This document shows, piece by piece, positions 1 to 10,500 of a stretch of DNA of 64,000 nt (positions within the stretch are counted from its first letter, which is position 1; each line of letters opens with the position of its first letter). The notes below the pieces were generated by a model. It saw only the letters and a list, made by a program, of their open reading frames with translations. It searched no databases and was not told where the DNA came from. This DNA comes from an uncultured Bacteroidales bacterium (GTDB lineage Bacteria > Bacteroidota > Bacteroidia > Bacteroidales > Lentimicrobiaceae). The stretch covers positions 40,462-104,461 of the forward strand of contig CALCQV010000136.1 of assembly GCA_937894795.1 (NCBI GenBank), given 5' to 3'. Made by a program: the position numbers and the translations under genes.

Positions 1-1
1 T

Positions 2-475
2 GAAGTAGTGATTAAGCTTGAATGTGGTAAGATTTCAGTGGCTGATTTCATCTCATCAGTTAAAGCCATTATTAGAGAAGGAGCAACGGATGCTGATATA
101 ATATACGCATGGAATGCCATGCTGCTTGATTTCCCGGCTAACCATATAGATACATTACTTGCCTTGCGTAAGAATTATAAGGTTTATCTGCTCTCAAACA
201 GCAATCAAATCCATTTTGACTGTTATAGTCAATCATTCAGAAAAACGTATGGAATCGAGTTGGCTGATTTATTTGATAAAATGTGGTACTCTTTCCAGAT
301 AGGCATAATTAAACCCGATCCCGGAGTGTTCACATATGTATTAAAGGACGGTATCCTTAAACCGGAAGAGACCCTGTTTATTGATGATACCCTGATGCAT
401 GTTGAAGCAGCCGGTAAGCTTGGTATCAGAGCATATCATCTGGAAGGTGATCAGGATATCAGCGAACTCTTTTAG
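2..475 (+). CDS. HAD-superfamily hydrolase, 5' end cut by window edge
   Basis: This is the C-terminal part of a haloacid-dehalogenase-like phosphatase. The reading frame is open to the left edge, so the true start and the motif I nucleophile (DxD) lie outside the window. Visible are motif II (LLSNSN), the motif III lysine (IKPDPGVF) and motif IV (FIDDT), in the order and spacing of class-I HAD hydrolases. The ending, in which a diacid loop is followed by a line about ageing 'GIRAYHL', is typical of HAD-IA proteins of the YihX/epoxide-hydrolase-like group. The substrate cannot be told. A GTG at position 8 could be read as a start, but it would delete motif I, so a partial gene is far more likely. 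Confidence 0.85.
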   Translation, partial: EVVIKLECGKISVADFISSVKAIIREGATDADIIYAWNAMLLDFPANHIDTLLALRKNYKVYLLSNSNQIHFDCYSQSFRKTYGIELADLFDKMWYSFQIGIIKPDPGVFTYVLKDGILKPEETLFIDDTLMHVEAAGKLGIRAYHLEGDQDISELF

Positions 476-651
476 CTATAGAGGTATTCTTTTTGATTGA
501 AATGCCTCATCGGGTTAACATTACAATTCCTTAGTATTGAGCGGAGTTGCCTTTCCAAAGGGAAATAATCTCATTTATAAGCAGAAAGTGAATGTGAAGG
601 TAAAGGATCATATAACCAACCTGAATACTCTGAACATCAACGAATAATCAG

Positions 652-659
652 TAAATTTG
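652..659 (+). promoter_or_regulatory. TAnnTTTG-type -7 box before mnmA
   Basis: TAAATTTG matches the Bacteroidota sigma-factor -7 consensus TAnnTTTG and sits 24 bases before the mnmA ATG. No clear TTTG -33 box is seen at the right distance, so this rests on one element only. Confidence 0.35.
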
Positions 660-683
660 CACTCTTAATTGAAAATTAGACCC

Positions 684-1754
684 ATGAATATTGCTGCCCT
701 GGTATCAGGTGGAGTTGACAGCTCTGTAATGCTTCATATGCTGAAGGAAACAGGTTACGAACCTGTAATCTTCTACATATTGATAGGGATGAAGGATAAG
801 GAAGGATTTTTAGATTGCCCTTCGGAAGAAGACATTGAAATAACCAAATGGTTGGCACACAAGTATGGATTAAAACTTGAGATTGTCAATCTTCAGGAAG
901 AATACTGGGAAAGCGTGGTTGCCTATACTCTGGATGCAGTTAAAAACGGGTTGACCCCTAATCCTGATGTTATGTGTAACAGGCTCATTAAATTTGGAGC
1001 TTTTAACGACAAGTTTGGAAAGGAGTTTGATCATATAGCCACCGGGCATTATGCTACCGCTGAATTTATTGGAGATACGAAATATCTTGCCACATCAAAG
1101 GATAAACTAAAAGATCAAACAGATTTCCTGGCACAAATAACTTATGATCAGTTAAAAAAAGCAATCTTTCCAATAGGTAATCTCAACAAGTCGGAAGTCA
1201 GGCATATAGCTGAGGTCAGTAAAATGCCAAGTGCAGGAAGGAAGGACAGTCAGGGTATATGCTTTTTAGGAAAAGTAAACTACAATGATTTCATTCGCCG
1301 GTATGTTGGGGAGAAGGAAGGTAAGATCATAGAACTGGAAACCGGTAAAGTATTGGGGACACATCATGGTTATTGGTTTCATACAATAGGACAGCGCAAG
1401 GGGCTGGGACTATCACAGGGGCCATGGTTTGTTGTGAAGAAAGACATCGATCAAAATCTGGTATACGTATCAAACGGATATGACCCACTTACGCAGTACA
1501 GTGATAAAATAAAGCTTAATGGATTCCATTATATATCAGGAAATCCGTGGGAGGATTTAACTGAACCACAAAAGGTAACCTTTAAGATAAGGCACACGCC
1601 GGATTTCACCAGAGGCACGATCAGTTACCATGATGGACAATTGATACTTAAATCAGAAGTGCCAATATCAGGTGTAGCGGCCGGTCAATTTGGTGTAATT
1701 TATGATACAGAGGCCCACATCTGCTTTGGAAGCGGAGAAATCGACTGGCTATAG
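684..1754 (+). CDS. mnmA: tRNA-specific 2-thiouridylase MnmA
   Basis: This enzyme thiolates U34 of Lys, Glu and Gln tRNAs, using ATP and relayed persulfide sulfur. The 356-residue protein has the N-terminal PP-loop SGGVDSSV (residues 8-15) and the catalytic cysteine pair of the family: C98 in the NPDVMCNRLIKFG segment and C193 in DSQGICFLG. It also has the GHYA segment and the C-terminal beta-barrel domain (HTIGQRKGLG onward). I start at the ATG at 684, directly before the PP-loop strand, rather than at the in-frame TTG at 669. The N-terminal third (LIGMKDKEGFLDCPSEEDI region) differs from the E. coli pattern and looks like a second Bacteroidota subtype. It stands alone, with a probable terminator just downstream. 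Confidence 0.93.
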   Translation: MNIAALVSGGVDSSVMLHMLKETGYEPVIFYILIGMKDKEGFLDCPSEEDIEITKWLAHKYGLKLEIVNLQEEYWESVVAYTLDAVKNGLTPNPDVMCNRLIKFGAFNDKFGKEFDHIATGHYATAEFIGDTKYLATSKDKLKDQTDFLAQITYDQLKKAIFPIGNLNKSEVRHIAEVSKMPSAGRKDSQGICFLGKVNYNDFIRRYVGEKEGKIIELETGKVLGTHHGYWFHTIGQRKGLGLSQGPWFVVKKDIDQNLVYVSNGYDPLTQYSDKIKLNGFHYISGNPWEDLTEPQKVTFKIRHTPDFTRGTISYHDGQLILKSEVPISGVAAGQFGVIYDTEAHICFGSGEIDWL

Positions 1755-1763
1755 TGGATTTTT

Positions 1764-1786
1764 AAGACTGTTGAGCAGTTTTTTTA
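1764..1786 (+). terminator. Probable rho-independent terminator after mnmA
   Basis: AAGACTG pairs with CAGTTTT (one G-U pair) around a 5-base loop and runs into a T tract about 10 bases after the mnmA stop. The stem is short, so confidence is moderate. Confidence 0.5.
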
Positions 1787-1957
1787 ATGAAATTTTAATG
1801 CCGCACAGAAAGATCCGCTAAATGATTAAAAATCAATGCATTAACCAAGCTGTGACATATTTATAGGACATCCATAGATACATACATATAACTGAAATAC
1901 TGTGTGTTATATAAAATCCCCAAGCTGATAATAAGCGGTCTATTGTTTGGTATTTGA

Positions 1958-1965
1958 TAAATTTG
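1958..1965 (+). promoter_or_regulatory. TAnnTTTG-type -7 box before acpP
   Basis: TAAATTTG lies 36 bases before the acpP ATG, which would give a leader of about 30 bases. No good TTTG -33 element is seen 17-23 bases upstream. This would drive acpP-fabF-rnc. Confidence 0.4.
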
Positions 1966-2001
1966 TTTCTTTGCAACTCAAAACCAAAAAAAGCAAAGAA
2001 C

Positions 2002-2238
2002 ATGTCAGACATTGCAACAAGAGTTAAAGCTATCATAGTAGATAAGCTTGGCGTTGAAGAGAAAGAGGTTACTCCGGAAGCAAGTTTCACAAATGATTTA
2101 GGAGCCGATTCTCTCGATACTGTAGAACTGATCATGGAGTTCGAAAAAGAGTTTAATATTGCGATTCCGGATGATCAGGCTGAAAAAATCGGTACCGTAG
2201 GTGATGCCGTTGCTTACATCGAAAACAATACTAAATAA
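2002..2238 (+). CDS. acpP: Acyl carrier protein
   Basis: This is the cytoplasmic carrier of growing acyl chains in type II fatty acid synthesis. The 78-residue acidic protein is the usual AcpP length and carries the phosphopantetheine attachment motif GADSLDTVEL, with the modified serine in DSL. I start at the ATG at 2002 (MSDIATRV), which fits the family; a longer upstream reading would add an unsupported basic leader. It is followed 12 bases later by fabF and then rnc, an order widely kept in bacteria (acpP-fabF-rnc), so the three are probably co-transcribed. Confidence 0.97.
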   Translation: MSDIATRVKAIIVDKLGVEEKEVTPEASFTNDLGADSLDTVELIMEFEKEFNIAIPDDQAEKIGTVGDAVAYIENNTK

Positions 2239-2250
2239 GGGATTCCCTGA

Positions 2251-3504
2251 ATGAAGTTAAAAAGAGTTGTAGTAACAGGATTAGGTGCACTTACTCCGTT
2301 GGGTAATAACGTTCCGGATTATTGGAATGGATTACTAAACGGAGTAAGCGGCGCTGACCGTATTACACGGTTCGATGCAAGTAAGTTCAAAACGCAATTT
2401 GCTTGTGAGGTTAAGAACTTTGATCCACTGCAGTTTTTTGACCGTAAAGAAGTACGCAAGTATGACCTATACGCTCAGTTTGGCATGGTAAGTGCCGATG
2501 AAGCGGTCACTGACGCAGGTCTTGATCTGGATAAACTTGATCTTGAAAAAATTGGAGTTATTTGGGCTTCAGGTATTGGTGGTATTCTTACTTTTCAGGA
2601 AGAGGTTACGGATTTTGCCAGAGGTGATGGTACACCAAGGTTTAATCCATTTTTTATTCCTAAGATGATTGCCGATATCACTGCCGGACATATCTCTATT
2701 AAATATGGTTTCCGCGGTCCTAACTTTGCTACGGTATCTGCTTGTGCATCTTCAGCCAATGCAATTGTTGATGCATTCAACTACATACAGTTAGGCAAAG
2801 CTGAGATTTTTATAGCAGGTGGTTCTGAATCAGCTGTTAATGCTCCTGGGGTTGGTGGTTTCAATGCCATGCATGCAATTTCTACCCGCAATGATGATCC
2901 AAAAACTGCTTCCCGTCCTTTTGATAAGGATAGAGATGGCTTTGTTATTGGAGAGGGTGCAGGTGCATTGGTAATTGAAAATATGGACCATGCCCTGGCA
3001 AGAGGTGCCAAGATATATGCAGAAATTGTAGGTACCGGCCTGACAGGTGATGCTTACCACATGACCGGCCCTCATCCTGATGGTGATGGTGCCCGTCGTG
3101 CTATGGCTACTGCAATAAAAGAAGCAGGTTTACAATTGAGTGACATTGATCATATCAATACTCACGGAACATCTACCCCTCTGGGAGATGTTGCTGAATT
3201 AAAAGCAATCACAGCACTCTTTGGCGAACATGCACCAGAAATAAATATCAATAGTACCAAATCAATGACCGGCCACCTATTGGGTGCTACTGGTGCAATT
3301 GAAGCTATTGCTGCTATTTTAGCTACCAAAAATGATATTGTGCCTCCTACTATCAATCATTTTACCGATGATCCTGAGATAGATAGTTCCCTGAACTTCA
3401 CTTTCAATAAAGCAGTGAAGCGAACTGTTAATGTTGCTTTAAGTAATACTTTCGGCTTTGGTGGACATAATGCTACTATTGTTGTAAAAAAATTCGTAGT
3501 CTAA
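2251..3504 (+). CDS. fabF: Beta-ketoacyl-ACP synthase II
   Basis: This is a condensing enzyme of fatty acid elongation that joins malonyl-ACP to acyl-ACP. The 417 residues match the usual FabF length. The Cys-His-His catalytic set is visible: C165 in VSACASSANA, a histidine in NTHGTSTPLGD, and a histidine in SMTGHLLGATGAIEA. The C-terminal NTFGFGGHNATIV signature is intact. It lies 12 bases after acpP and 2 bases before the rnc start, in one transcription unit. Confidence 0.97.
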   Translation: MKLKRVVVTGLGALTPLGNNVPDYWNGLLNGVSGADRITRFDASKFKTQFACEVKNFDPLQFFDRKEVRKYDLYAQFGMVSADEAVTDAGLDLDKLDLEKIGVIWASGIGGILTFQEEVTDFARGDGTPRFNPFFIPKMIADITAGHISIKYGFRGPNFATVSACASSANAIVDAFNYIQLGKAEIFIAGGSESAVNAPGVGGFNAMHAISTRNDDPKTASRPFDKDRDGFVIGEGAGALVIENMDHALARGAKIYAEIVGTGLTGDAYHMTGPHPDGDGARRAMATAIKEAGLQLSDIDHINTHGTSTPLGDVAELKAITALFGEHAPEININSTKSMTGHLLGATGAIEAIAAILATKNDIVPPTINHFTDDPEIDSSLNFTFNKAVKRTVNVALSNTFGFGGHNATIVVKKFVV

Positions 3505-3506
3505 GT

Positions 3507-4253
3507 GTGTTTAACACAAATTTGAAACCCCTCAGGTTTTATCTTTCGACAGAAAAAGAACTATTTAATTCTATAAAAAATATTTTCGGGTTTTATCCCG
3601 AAAATATTTTTTTGTACAAGCTGGCCTTTACTCATAAGTCGCAGGCTGAAACCATAAATGGTATTAAAGTCAGCAATGAACGACTGGAGTTCCTGGGTGA
3701 TACGGTTATAAGTACAGTTGTTGCAGATTATTTATTCAGATTATTTCCTCTGAAGGATGAGGGATTTCTTACAGAGATGCGATCACGCATTGTAAGCAGG
3801 GCGCAACTGAATAAATTATCACTCAAACTGGGGATTGATAAGTTGATTATTCACACTACCGGCACCAACTCGGTTTATAGATCAATTAAGGGAGATGCTT
3901 TTGAGGCTATTATTGGTGCTATGTACCTTGATAAAGGGTATGAGTTCACCCGTAGTGTTTTGATAAATAGAATAATCAAAACGCATTTTGATCTTATGGA
4001 ACTGGCCAACACGGACCTGAATTATAAGAGTAAACTAATAGCCTGGACACAGAAAGAAAAGAAGACCATTGAGTTTGTTGTTGCAGATGAAATAGGCTCA
4101 GGCTATAACAAGCAGTATATTGTTGAAGTTAAAATTGATAATGAATCATTAGGCCGCGGCCAGGATTACTCCATAAAAGGTGCTGAGCAAAACGCTGCAA
4201 TGAAAGTTGTTGAAAAGCTTGGTATAAATGGCAACGGAACTAATGGCCATTAA
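3507..4253 (+). CDS. rnc: Ribonuclease III
   Basis: This is a double-strand-specific endoribonuclease for rRNA and mRNA processing. The 248-residue protein has the RNase III domain with signature ERLEFLGDTVIS (the common form has DAVL) and the second acidic motif GDAFEAIIGAMYLDKG, supplying the four metal-binding acids. A C-terminal dsRNA-binding domain follows (NYKSKLIAWTQ to NAAMKVVEKLG). The start is a GTG 2 bases after the fabF stop; no better ATG precedes the conserved domain, so translational coupling to fabF is likely. A short hydrophilic tail (NGNGTNGH) ends the protein. Confidence 0.95.
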   Translation: MFNTNLKPLRFYLSTEKELFNSIKNIFGFYPENIFLYKLAFTHKSQAETINGIKVSNERLEFLGDTVISTVVADYLFRLFPLKDEGFLTEMRSRIVSRAQLNKLSLKLGIDKLIIHTTGTNSVYRSIKGDAFEAIIGAMYLDKGYEFTRSVLINRIIKTHFDLMELANTDLNYKSKLIAWTQKEKKTIEFVVADEIGSGYNKQYIVEVKIDNESLGRGQDYSIKGAEQNAAMKVVEKLGINGNGTNGH

Positions 4254-4417
4254 TATTATTAATTCCAGCTTATTTTAGTTATCCCATCCAACTCGTCGAT
4301 GCAATCAACTCAATGCAAGACAATTGATAATGTGTTGAAAATTAATTTATAACTTTAATACCGAAGTCTTTACTTTCATGGTTTGGCTGATTTACCTTTG
4401 TGAAAGAGTTACTCATT

Positions 4418-4894
4418 ATGGCTGTCAAGAAGCTTAAACTATCACCGGATGGTTTTCCAGATTTAGGATTAATAGGAATACACACTGATCTTAGTGATCA
4501 TAGGCTGGCATATTTTATTAATAAGGAAACGAAATTACAGCTTGAACGACTGGACGACTTACCTGTTTTCAATGAGAGATCAAAAGTGATTAGAGATTAT
4601 TGTCTGTATCACTGGGCTGATGTTGATCGAAGAATTGATTATTATCTGATAAAGAATAGCCATCAGGAAGGTAAAATGATTGAGCAGTATGCCCAGGCAA
4701 ATTACTTCTTGTTCATAAAGGGTGTATTAAATGGCGAGGTGACAAAACCACTCCAGGGAATTCTTCGCAAAATAATTTCTATTACGTTTGTTTTTGTTCC
4801 TGATATCAATAAAATTAAAGAGCTTGATGGTATCCTGCAGGATCTGGAAATTCATGTCATCAGCCAGAGTACCAGATTAAAACAGGTGAAGTAG
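4418..4894 (+). CDS. IPExxxVDY-family protein, function unknown
   Basis: This 158-residue cytoplasmic protein has no signal peptide or membrane segment. It resembles the small Bacteroidota-specific family named for an IPExxxVDY motif, often encoded just after rnc, by its length, its LADHRLAYF-like N-terminal strand (here LSDHRLAYFIN) and its position. The canonical motif itself is not intact here, so the family call rests on pattern and context. I prefer the ATG at 4418 (MAVKKLKL) to the in-frame GTG at 4400. No enzymatic motif is seen. A strong terminator follows. Confidence 0.7.
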   Translation: MAVKKLKLSPDGFPDLGLIGIHTDLSDHRLAYFINKETKLQLERLDDLPVFNERSKVIRDYCLYHWADVDRRIDYYLIKNSHQEGKMIEQYAQANYFLFIKGVLNGEVTKPLQGILRKIISITFVFVPDINKIKELDGILQDLEIHVISQSTRLKQVK

Positions 4895-4920
4895 AATTAT
4901 TTATTGTAAGAGATAAATAC

Positions 4921-4946
4921 AAAAGGGGCATATTACTGCCCCTTTT
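4921..4946. terminator. Bidirectional terminator
   Basis: A perfect 10-bp stem (AAAAGGGGCA / TGCCCCTTTT) with a 6-base loop lies between the convergent genes ending at 4894 (+) and 4966 (-). It has A and T runs on both sides, so it can serve both strands. Confidence 0.85.
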
Positions 4947-4965
4947 GCATTAGTTTAATCTTGTT

Positions 4966-7335
4966 CTATTTTATAGTAATCTTACGTGATATTGCAGGCT
5001 GGTTTTCTGTTTTAAGTGTACAGAAGTATAAGCCGGGAGTAAATATATCAAGATCTATTTGCACTTCGTTCTGGTTTATACCTAGCGGAATTTGTTTTAA
5101 TAGCCTTCCCTGCATATCAGTAATTACCATTAAAGCAGGAGTACTCTGATCTTTTAACGAATATCTGAACCTAACCACATCGTCTGCAGGATTAGGGAAA
5201 CCTTCAGATAGGTAATTCCCTGAAATAATCTTTCCGGCATCATTTGCATTTACTGTTCTGTCAATCATTGCAATACTGACATCATCAAAATAGTAGCCAT
5301 CAAATGTCAGCCCATTGTCACTGAGTAATGTAAACTTCAGCAGAATATTCTCGTCAGTATACTGACTGATATTTATCTCTTCACGTACCCACAATGAGCG
5401 GTCATCGTATACAGGCTGACCGTAAGCCTGGTTTGCAGTACCAATTTTAGTATAACGCCCTTGCAGAGGGATCCATGTGCTTCCATTATTGTTTGATATA
5501 GAGACTTGTACATAATCGAAGCCGGGCTCCAGGTTCCAACGGGCATAAAAGTTCAGTACTGCAACAGAAGCATTGGTTAAAGAAACCGTTTCAGCGAGCT
5601 GGGTGCTTTTATTTGCATTGTTTCCATAGTTGCCTGTTGGTGAATCAGCCATACTGCTGGGATCTGACCATGGGAACATATACGACAGGCCCCACTGGCC
5701 ATTCCATTTGTCGGCATTTGAAAGGCTGTCGGCAAAAAGGACCACGGGAGTTCCGAAGTACTTTTCAACAGTGTCGCGATACGTAATAAAGCCATCATTT
5801 AAAACAGTGACATACCTAATGGTATCACCACTCTTAACTGTGTTTTTCAATACAAATGGAATAGAATCGGTTACTTTTGCCAACACTGCCAGATTGGAAA
5901 TCAATACCGTATCACCAACGGATTCAAAGTCATCACTCAGTGGTTCAATTGAAACCTTGTAATTGGCAGGAGTCTGGCCAAATCGTGTAACATCAAAAAT
6001 TGCGTAATGAACCTTATCAGGAATTATCATAGGAGTTTGATCCATTAACTGCCCGTAGGTTCCAGAGTATCGGGCAGCGAGTATACTCTGAATCATATTT
6101 TCCTGGCACAGTGGTATTATTCTCGATGTAGAAGGCCAAAAACCATCACCACTGCTACCACATTCCGGAGTATAGGCAAGTATTTTCTCTTTGGTTGTTT
6201 GTTCACCATACATCCAGTCATCACTACCTCCATTAGTAGGATAAATCGTTGTACTGCCCGGACCGTAGGTATAATGGTTGTCAACAGTCATTTTTTTTGC
6301 ATAGGCAGCAAACACAGTTTCGTCGGGTGATGTTTCAGGTGTATAGCCCCATGCATAAAGCAGGAGGTTACTGTATGAATGATAGTTGAGTGCGATTTTG
6401 AAATTATGGGTTTCACAAAACTCTTTCATCATTTGTGTTTCTCTTTCTGAGAAAGCAGCAGTCCCCCTGTATGTCTCATCCCAGGTATAAGGTGAAGAGC
6501 CCTCATCATCATACCCCCAGAAGAAACCATAATTCCTGTTTACATCTATACCAAAAGAACCATCGCCATTTGGGAATCTGTTCTTTCTCCACATGCCGCC
6601 ACCTGAAGGATTGGTTTGAATGTTTCTTGCATATCCATCAACATTGAAAATGGGAATAAAAAACATTTCTGTGTTATCAACAAGGTCCCTGACTTCCTGA
6701 TTTGTGGCATAATTTTCAAGCAGGTAGTACATAAAATAGAGCTGATGTTGCATGCCGATACCTTCACGAGCATGATGCATACCGGTGTAAAGTACTTGCG
6801 GTTCCCCTTCTGACTGATTCGGATTATCAGATATTTTAACATAATAGATTGACCTGTTCTCATGTGTTTCGAGGTCAGAGATAGGCTCTTTTGCTGTAAT
6901 GAGTTCTGGGTACATGGTTGCCATATAATCGAGATGTGCATAACACTCATCAATAGTACAAAAGCCACCACAGGAGCCTAATTCAAAGTCAACCGGCACA
7001 GGATAATCGGTTGGCGCCAATCGTGCTTTTGCCATTACTTCCTCAATATCAGTGTTGGCGTTTCTATTCACATACCAAGCTGACACATCATCAACAAGAA
7101 CCTCATAGGTAAATCCCAGGTTGTTAAGCTTACTTATTTCTCTCTGAGTGAGTTCTGCAACAAAGCTATGTTGCTTGAAATCGTAATAACCTGCATCAGG
7201 TGGAATGCCCTGTCGAGCTATTATTCTTAGTTCGGATGGCTCTACATTAATCATCACCCTGCTGTACTTCTCTACCTGCGCCTGTACAAACAAGGTTAGA
7301 TTGATGACTAAAATGAGTAAAAATACTCTCTTCAT
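4966..7335 (-). CDS. Secreted M14 zinc carboxypeptidase with T9SS sorting domain
   Basis: This 789-residue exported peptidase removes C-terminal residues from peptides outside the cell. It has a signal peptide (residues 1-20, ending VQAQ), a propeptide-like region (about 21-115), and an M14 domain (about 125-430). In that domain H188-A-R-E191 (zinc HxxE), DVNRNYG (substrate Asn-Arg), LNYHSYS (third zinc ligand) and YTPECG (catalytic Glu) are all present. A beta-sandwich follows (about 540-690, ending in YYFDDVSI, MAM/jellyroll-like). The last ~80 residues form a type A T9SS sorting domain (SEGFPNPADD to KITIK). The protein should therefore cross the outer membrane by the Por system. It is monocistronic, between a terminator and a promoter-like box. 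Confidence 0.92.
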   Translation of the reverse strand: MKRVFLLILVINLTLFVQAQVEKYSRVMINVEPSELRIIARQGIPPDAGYYDFKQHSFVAELTQREISKLNNLGFTYEVLVDDVSAWYVNRNANTDIEEVMAKARLAPTDYPVPVDFELGSCGGFCTIDECYAHLDYMATMYPELITAKEPISDLETHENRSIYYVKISDNPNQSEGEPQVLYTGMHHAREGIGMQHQLYFMYYLLENYATNQEVRDLVDNTEMFFIPIFNVDGYARNIQTNPSGGGMWRKNRFPNGDGSFGIDVNRNYGFFWGYDDEGSSPYTWDETYRGTAAFSERETQMMKEFCETHNFKIALNYHSYSNLLLYAWGYTPETSPDETVFAAYAKKMTVDNHYTYGPGSTTIYPTNGGSDDWMYGEQTTKEKILAYTPECGSSGDGFWPSTSRIIPLCQENMIQSILAARYSGTYGQLMDQTPMIIPDKVHYAIFDVTRFGQTPANYKVSIEPLSDDFESVGDTVLISNLAVLAKVTDSIPFVLKNTVKSGDTIRYVTVLNDGFITYRDTVEKYFGTPVVLFADSLSNADKWNGQWGLSYMFPWSDPSSMADSPTGNYGNNANKSTQLAETVSLTNASVAVLNFYARWNLEPGFDYVQVSISNNNGSTWIPLQGRYTKIGTANQAYGQPVYDDRSLWVREEINISQYTDENILLKFTLLSDNGLTFDGYYFDDVSIAMIDRTVNANDAGKIISGNYLSEGFPNPADDVVRFRYSLKDQSTPALMVITDMQGRLLKQIPLGINQNEVQIDLDIFTPGLYFCTLKTENQPAISRKITIK

Positions 7336-7368
7336 AAGTGCTGGTTTTTAGAGTTGTGGTATCTAACA

Positions 7369-7376
7369 CAAACATA
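7369..7376 (-). promoter_or_regulatory. TAnnTTTG-type -7 box before the M14 peptidase
   Basis: On the minus strand TATGTTTG lies 33 bases before the carboxypeptidase ATG. A matching -33 TTTG was not found. Confidence 0.4.
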
Positions 7377-7520
7377 ATTTATTTTAACTTATATTTTATG
7401 TACCGGCTGTTTTTTTTGTTATTAAGGTTTATAAATGTTTGTGTTGCAGAATTGTGAACTAAATTACCTTATGGATTGTTTTCCGGACAATCAATAAATA
7501 TCTAAATAAAAATACTACTT

Positions 7521-10500
7521 ATGCATGAAACCGAACCTTATAGACCGGTAAATCACATCAGGATAGTAACTGCCGCATCCCTGTTTGACGGTCATGATGC
7601 TGCTATCAATGTAATGCGAAGAATTTTCCAGTCATCAGGTGCTGAGGTAATTCATCTAGGACACGATCGTTCAGTTAATGAAATAGTAAACACTGCTATT
7701 CAGGAAGATGTTCAGGCTGTTGCAATTACATCATATCAGGGAGGGCATATAGAGTATTTCAAGTATATGTACGATCTTCTTCAAGAAGCAGGATGTGGCC
7801 ATATTAAAATATTTGGAGGAGGGGGAGGTGTTATTCTTCCTGATGAAATTGATGAACTTCATGCCTATGGCATTGAACGAATCTATTCACCTGACGATGG
7901 AAGGCATATGGGATTACAGGGTATGATAAATGATGTTCTGCAAAAGTGTGACTTCCCGGCAGGTAATTTAAGTAAGGTAAAGCCGAAAAATATTGTTAAC
8001 AATGATTATAGTGCGCTGGCTGCTTTAATCACTGCAATTGAAAACATTGATCCGGCAAGTGAGGGCATTATAAAGGAATTAGGCAAAACCTGTGAGGAAA
8101 TAAATACACCTGTTTTAGGATTAACAGGTACCGGTGGTGCTGGAAAATCGTCTATGATTGATGAACTCATCAGACGATTTAAAGCCTATAATCCTGATAT
8201 GAAAATTGCTGTTATTTCAGTGGATCCAACCAAGCGTAAAACCGGAGGTGCCTTACTTGGCGACCGCATACGCATGAATGTGATCAACCAACCCGGTATT
8301 TATATGCGAAGCATGGCTACACGTCAGGCTAATCTTGCGCTTTCCAGGTATATCAAGGATACCGTTTGTGTTGTTAAAAAGGCAGGTTTCGACTTGATAA
8401 TACTTGAAAGTAGTGGTATTGGACAGAGTGATACTGAGATCATTGATTATAGTGACCTCTCCATGTACATCATGACGCCTGAGTTCGGTTCAGCGACACA
8501 GTTGGAGAAAATTGGAATGCTTGACTATGCTGATATTATTGCTATTAACAAGTTTGATAAAAGGGGTGCGCTAGACGCATTACGTGATGTAAAGAAGCAG
8601 TTTGTCAGAAACCATAAGTTGTGGGACGCTGTGATTGATGATCTTCCTGTTTTCGGGACAATGGCTTCACAATTTAATGATGCCGGTGTAAATGAATTAT
8701 TCTCGCATCTGGTAGAAAAAATAAACCACAGGTTTGGAACTTCATATAATGGAATTCCTGTAGGGCTTATAGGGCTTGAACGCCAGTATATAATACCTCC
8801 GCAACGAACCAGGTATTTGGCTGAAATTGCAGAGACTGTCAGGAACTACAATAACCAGAGTGAACAATTGGCTATGACTTCCCAGGCATTGCAGTCGTAT
8901 ATCCAAACCGCGGAGAAGATAAACGAAGCCGGTGAACAAGTACCCACTTATCTTACTCAACTGATAGAGGAAACTAAGACTGAATTAGGATCGGAGAATT
9001 TTAAAAAACTTGAAAACTGGCCCACTCTTGTAAAGCGATACAAGGATCCAGATTATTTATTCAGGGTCAGGAATAAGGAGATTCGCATAAAGACTCACAC
9101 CCAATCACTTTCACATACAAGCATATCAAAAGTAAGTTTACCTGCTTATAAAGGGTGGGGTGATATATTGAAGTGGATATACAAAGAAAATGTTCCCGGA
9201 GAGTTTCCATATGCAGCGGGTGTTTATCCATTCAAACGCGAGAATGAAGATCCAACACGTATGTTTGCCGGTGAAGGGGGGCCTGAAAGAACTAATAAAC
9301 GGTTTCATTACCTGTCTAAGGGTATGCCTGCACGACGATTATCTACCGCATTTGATTCAGTAACATTATATGGGGCTGATCCTGATATCCGTCCCGATAT
9401 CTATGGCAAGATAGGAAATGCCGGAGTATCTGTGTGTTGTTTAGATGATGCTAAAAAACTCTATTCAGGCTTTAATCTTGTTGATCCGGCAACCTCTGTT
9501 TCCATGACTATTAATGGACCGGCTCCGGCCATGGTAGGTTATTTCATGAATGTTGCTATAGATCAGCAATGTGAATTATACATTAAGGCTAACTCACTTG
9601 ACGACATAACGAAGAAGAAAATAGCGGAAATATATAAAGAAAGAGGTACTGCCAAACCATCTTATCAGGGAAAACTGCCTGACGGGAATGATGGGCTGGG
9701 ATTAATGTTGCTTGGTGTTACCGGTGACCAAATACTTGATAAGGATGTATATGAGAACATCAAAGCCGATACCATCTCAAAGGTAAGAGGAACGGTACAA
9801 GCTGATATTCTAAAGGAAGATCAGGCGCAGAATACTTGTATTTTTTCAACCGACTTTTCTCTAAGAGTTATGGGTGATATGCAGGAGTATTTTATCAAAA
9901 ATAAGATCCGCAATTTCTACTCTGTCTCTATTTCTGGCTATCATATAGCTGAAGCAGGAGCAAATCCCATATCACAATTGGCATTCACCCTTGCGAACGG
10001 ATTTACATACGTTGAATACTATCTGAGCAGAGGACTTCAAATAGATGATTTTGCGCCTAATTTCTCATTCTTCTTCTCAAACGGTATTGATCCTGAATAT
10101 GCTGTAATGGGCAGAGTGGCAAGGTTAATCTGGGCCAAGGCAATGAAGTATAAATATAAAGCCAATCCAAGATCACAGATCCTTAAGTACCATATCCAAA
10201 CATCAGGCAGATCATTGCATGCACAGGAGATTGCCTTCAACGATATTCGTACCACCCTTCAAGCACTGTATGCCATTTACGACAACTGCAACTCACTGCA
10301 TACCAATGCTTACGATGAAGCAATAACTACCCCAACAGAAGAATCTGTAAGGCGGGCCATGGCGATTCAGCTTATTATTAACCATGAGTTGGGATTGGCC
10401 AAAAACCAGAATCCTCTGCAGGGATCATTTATCATTGAAGAACTAACTGATCTTGTTGAAGAGGCTGTGTTGCTTGAATTTGAAAGAATATCTGAGCGCG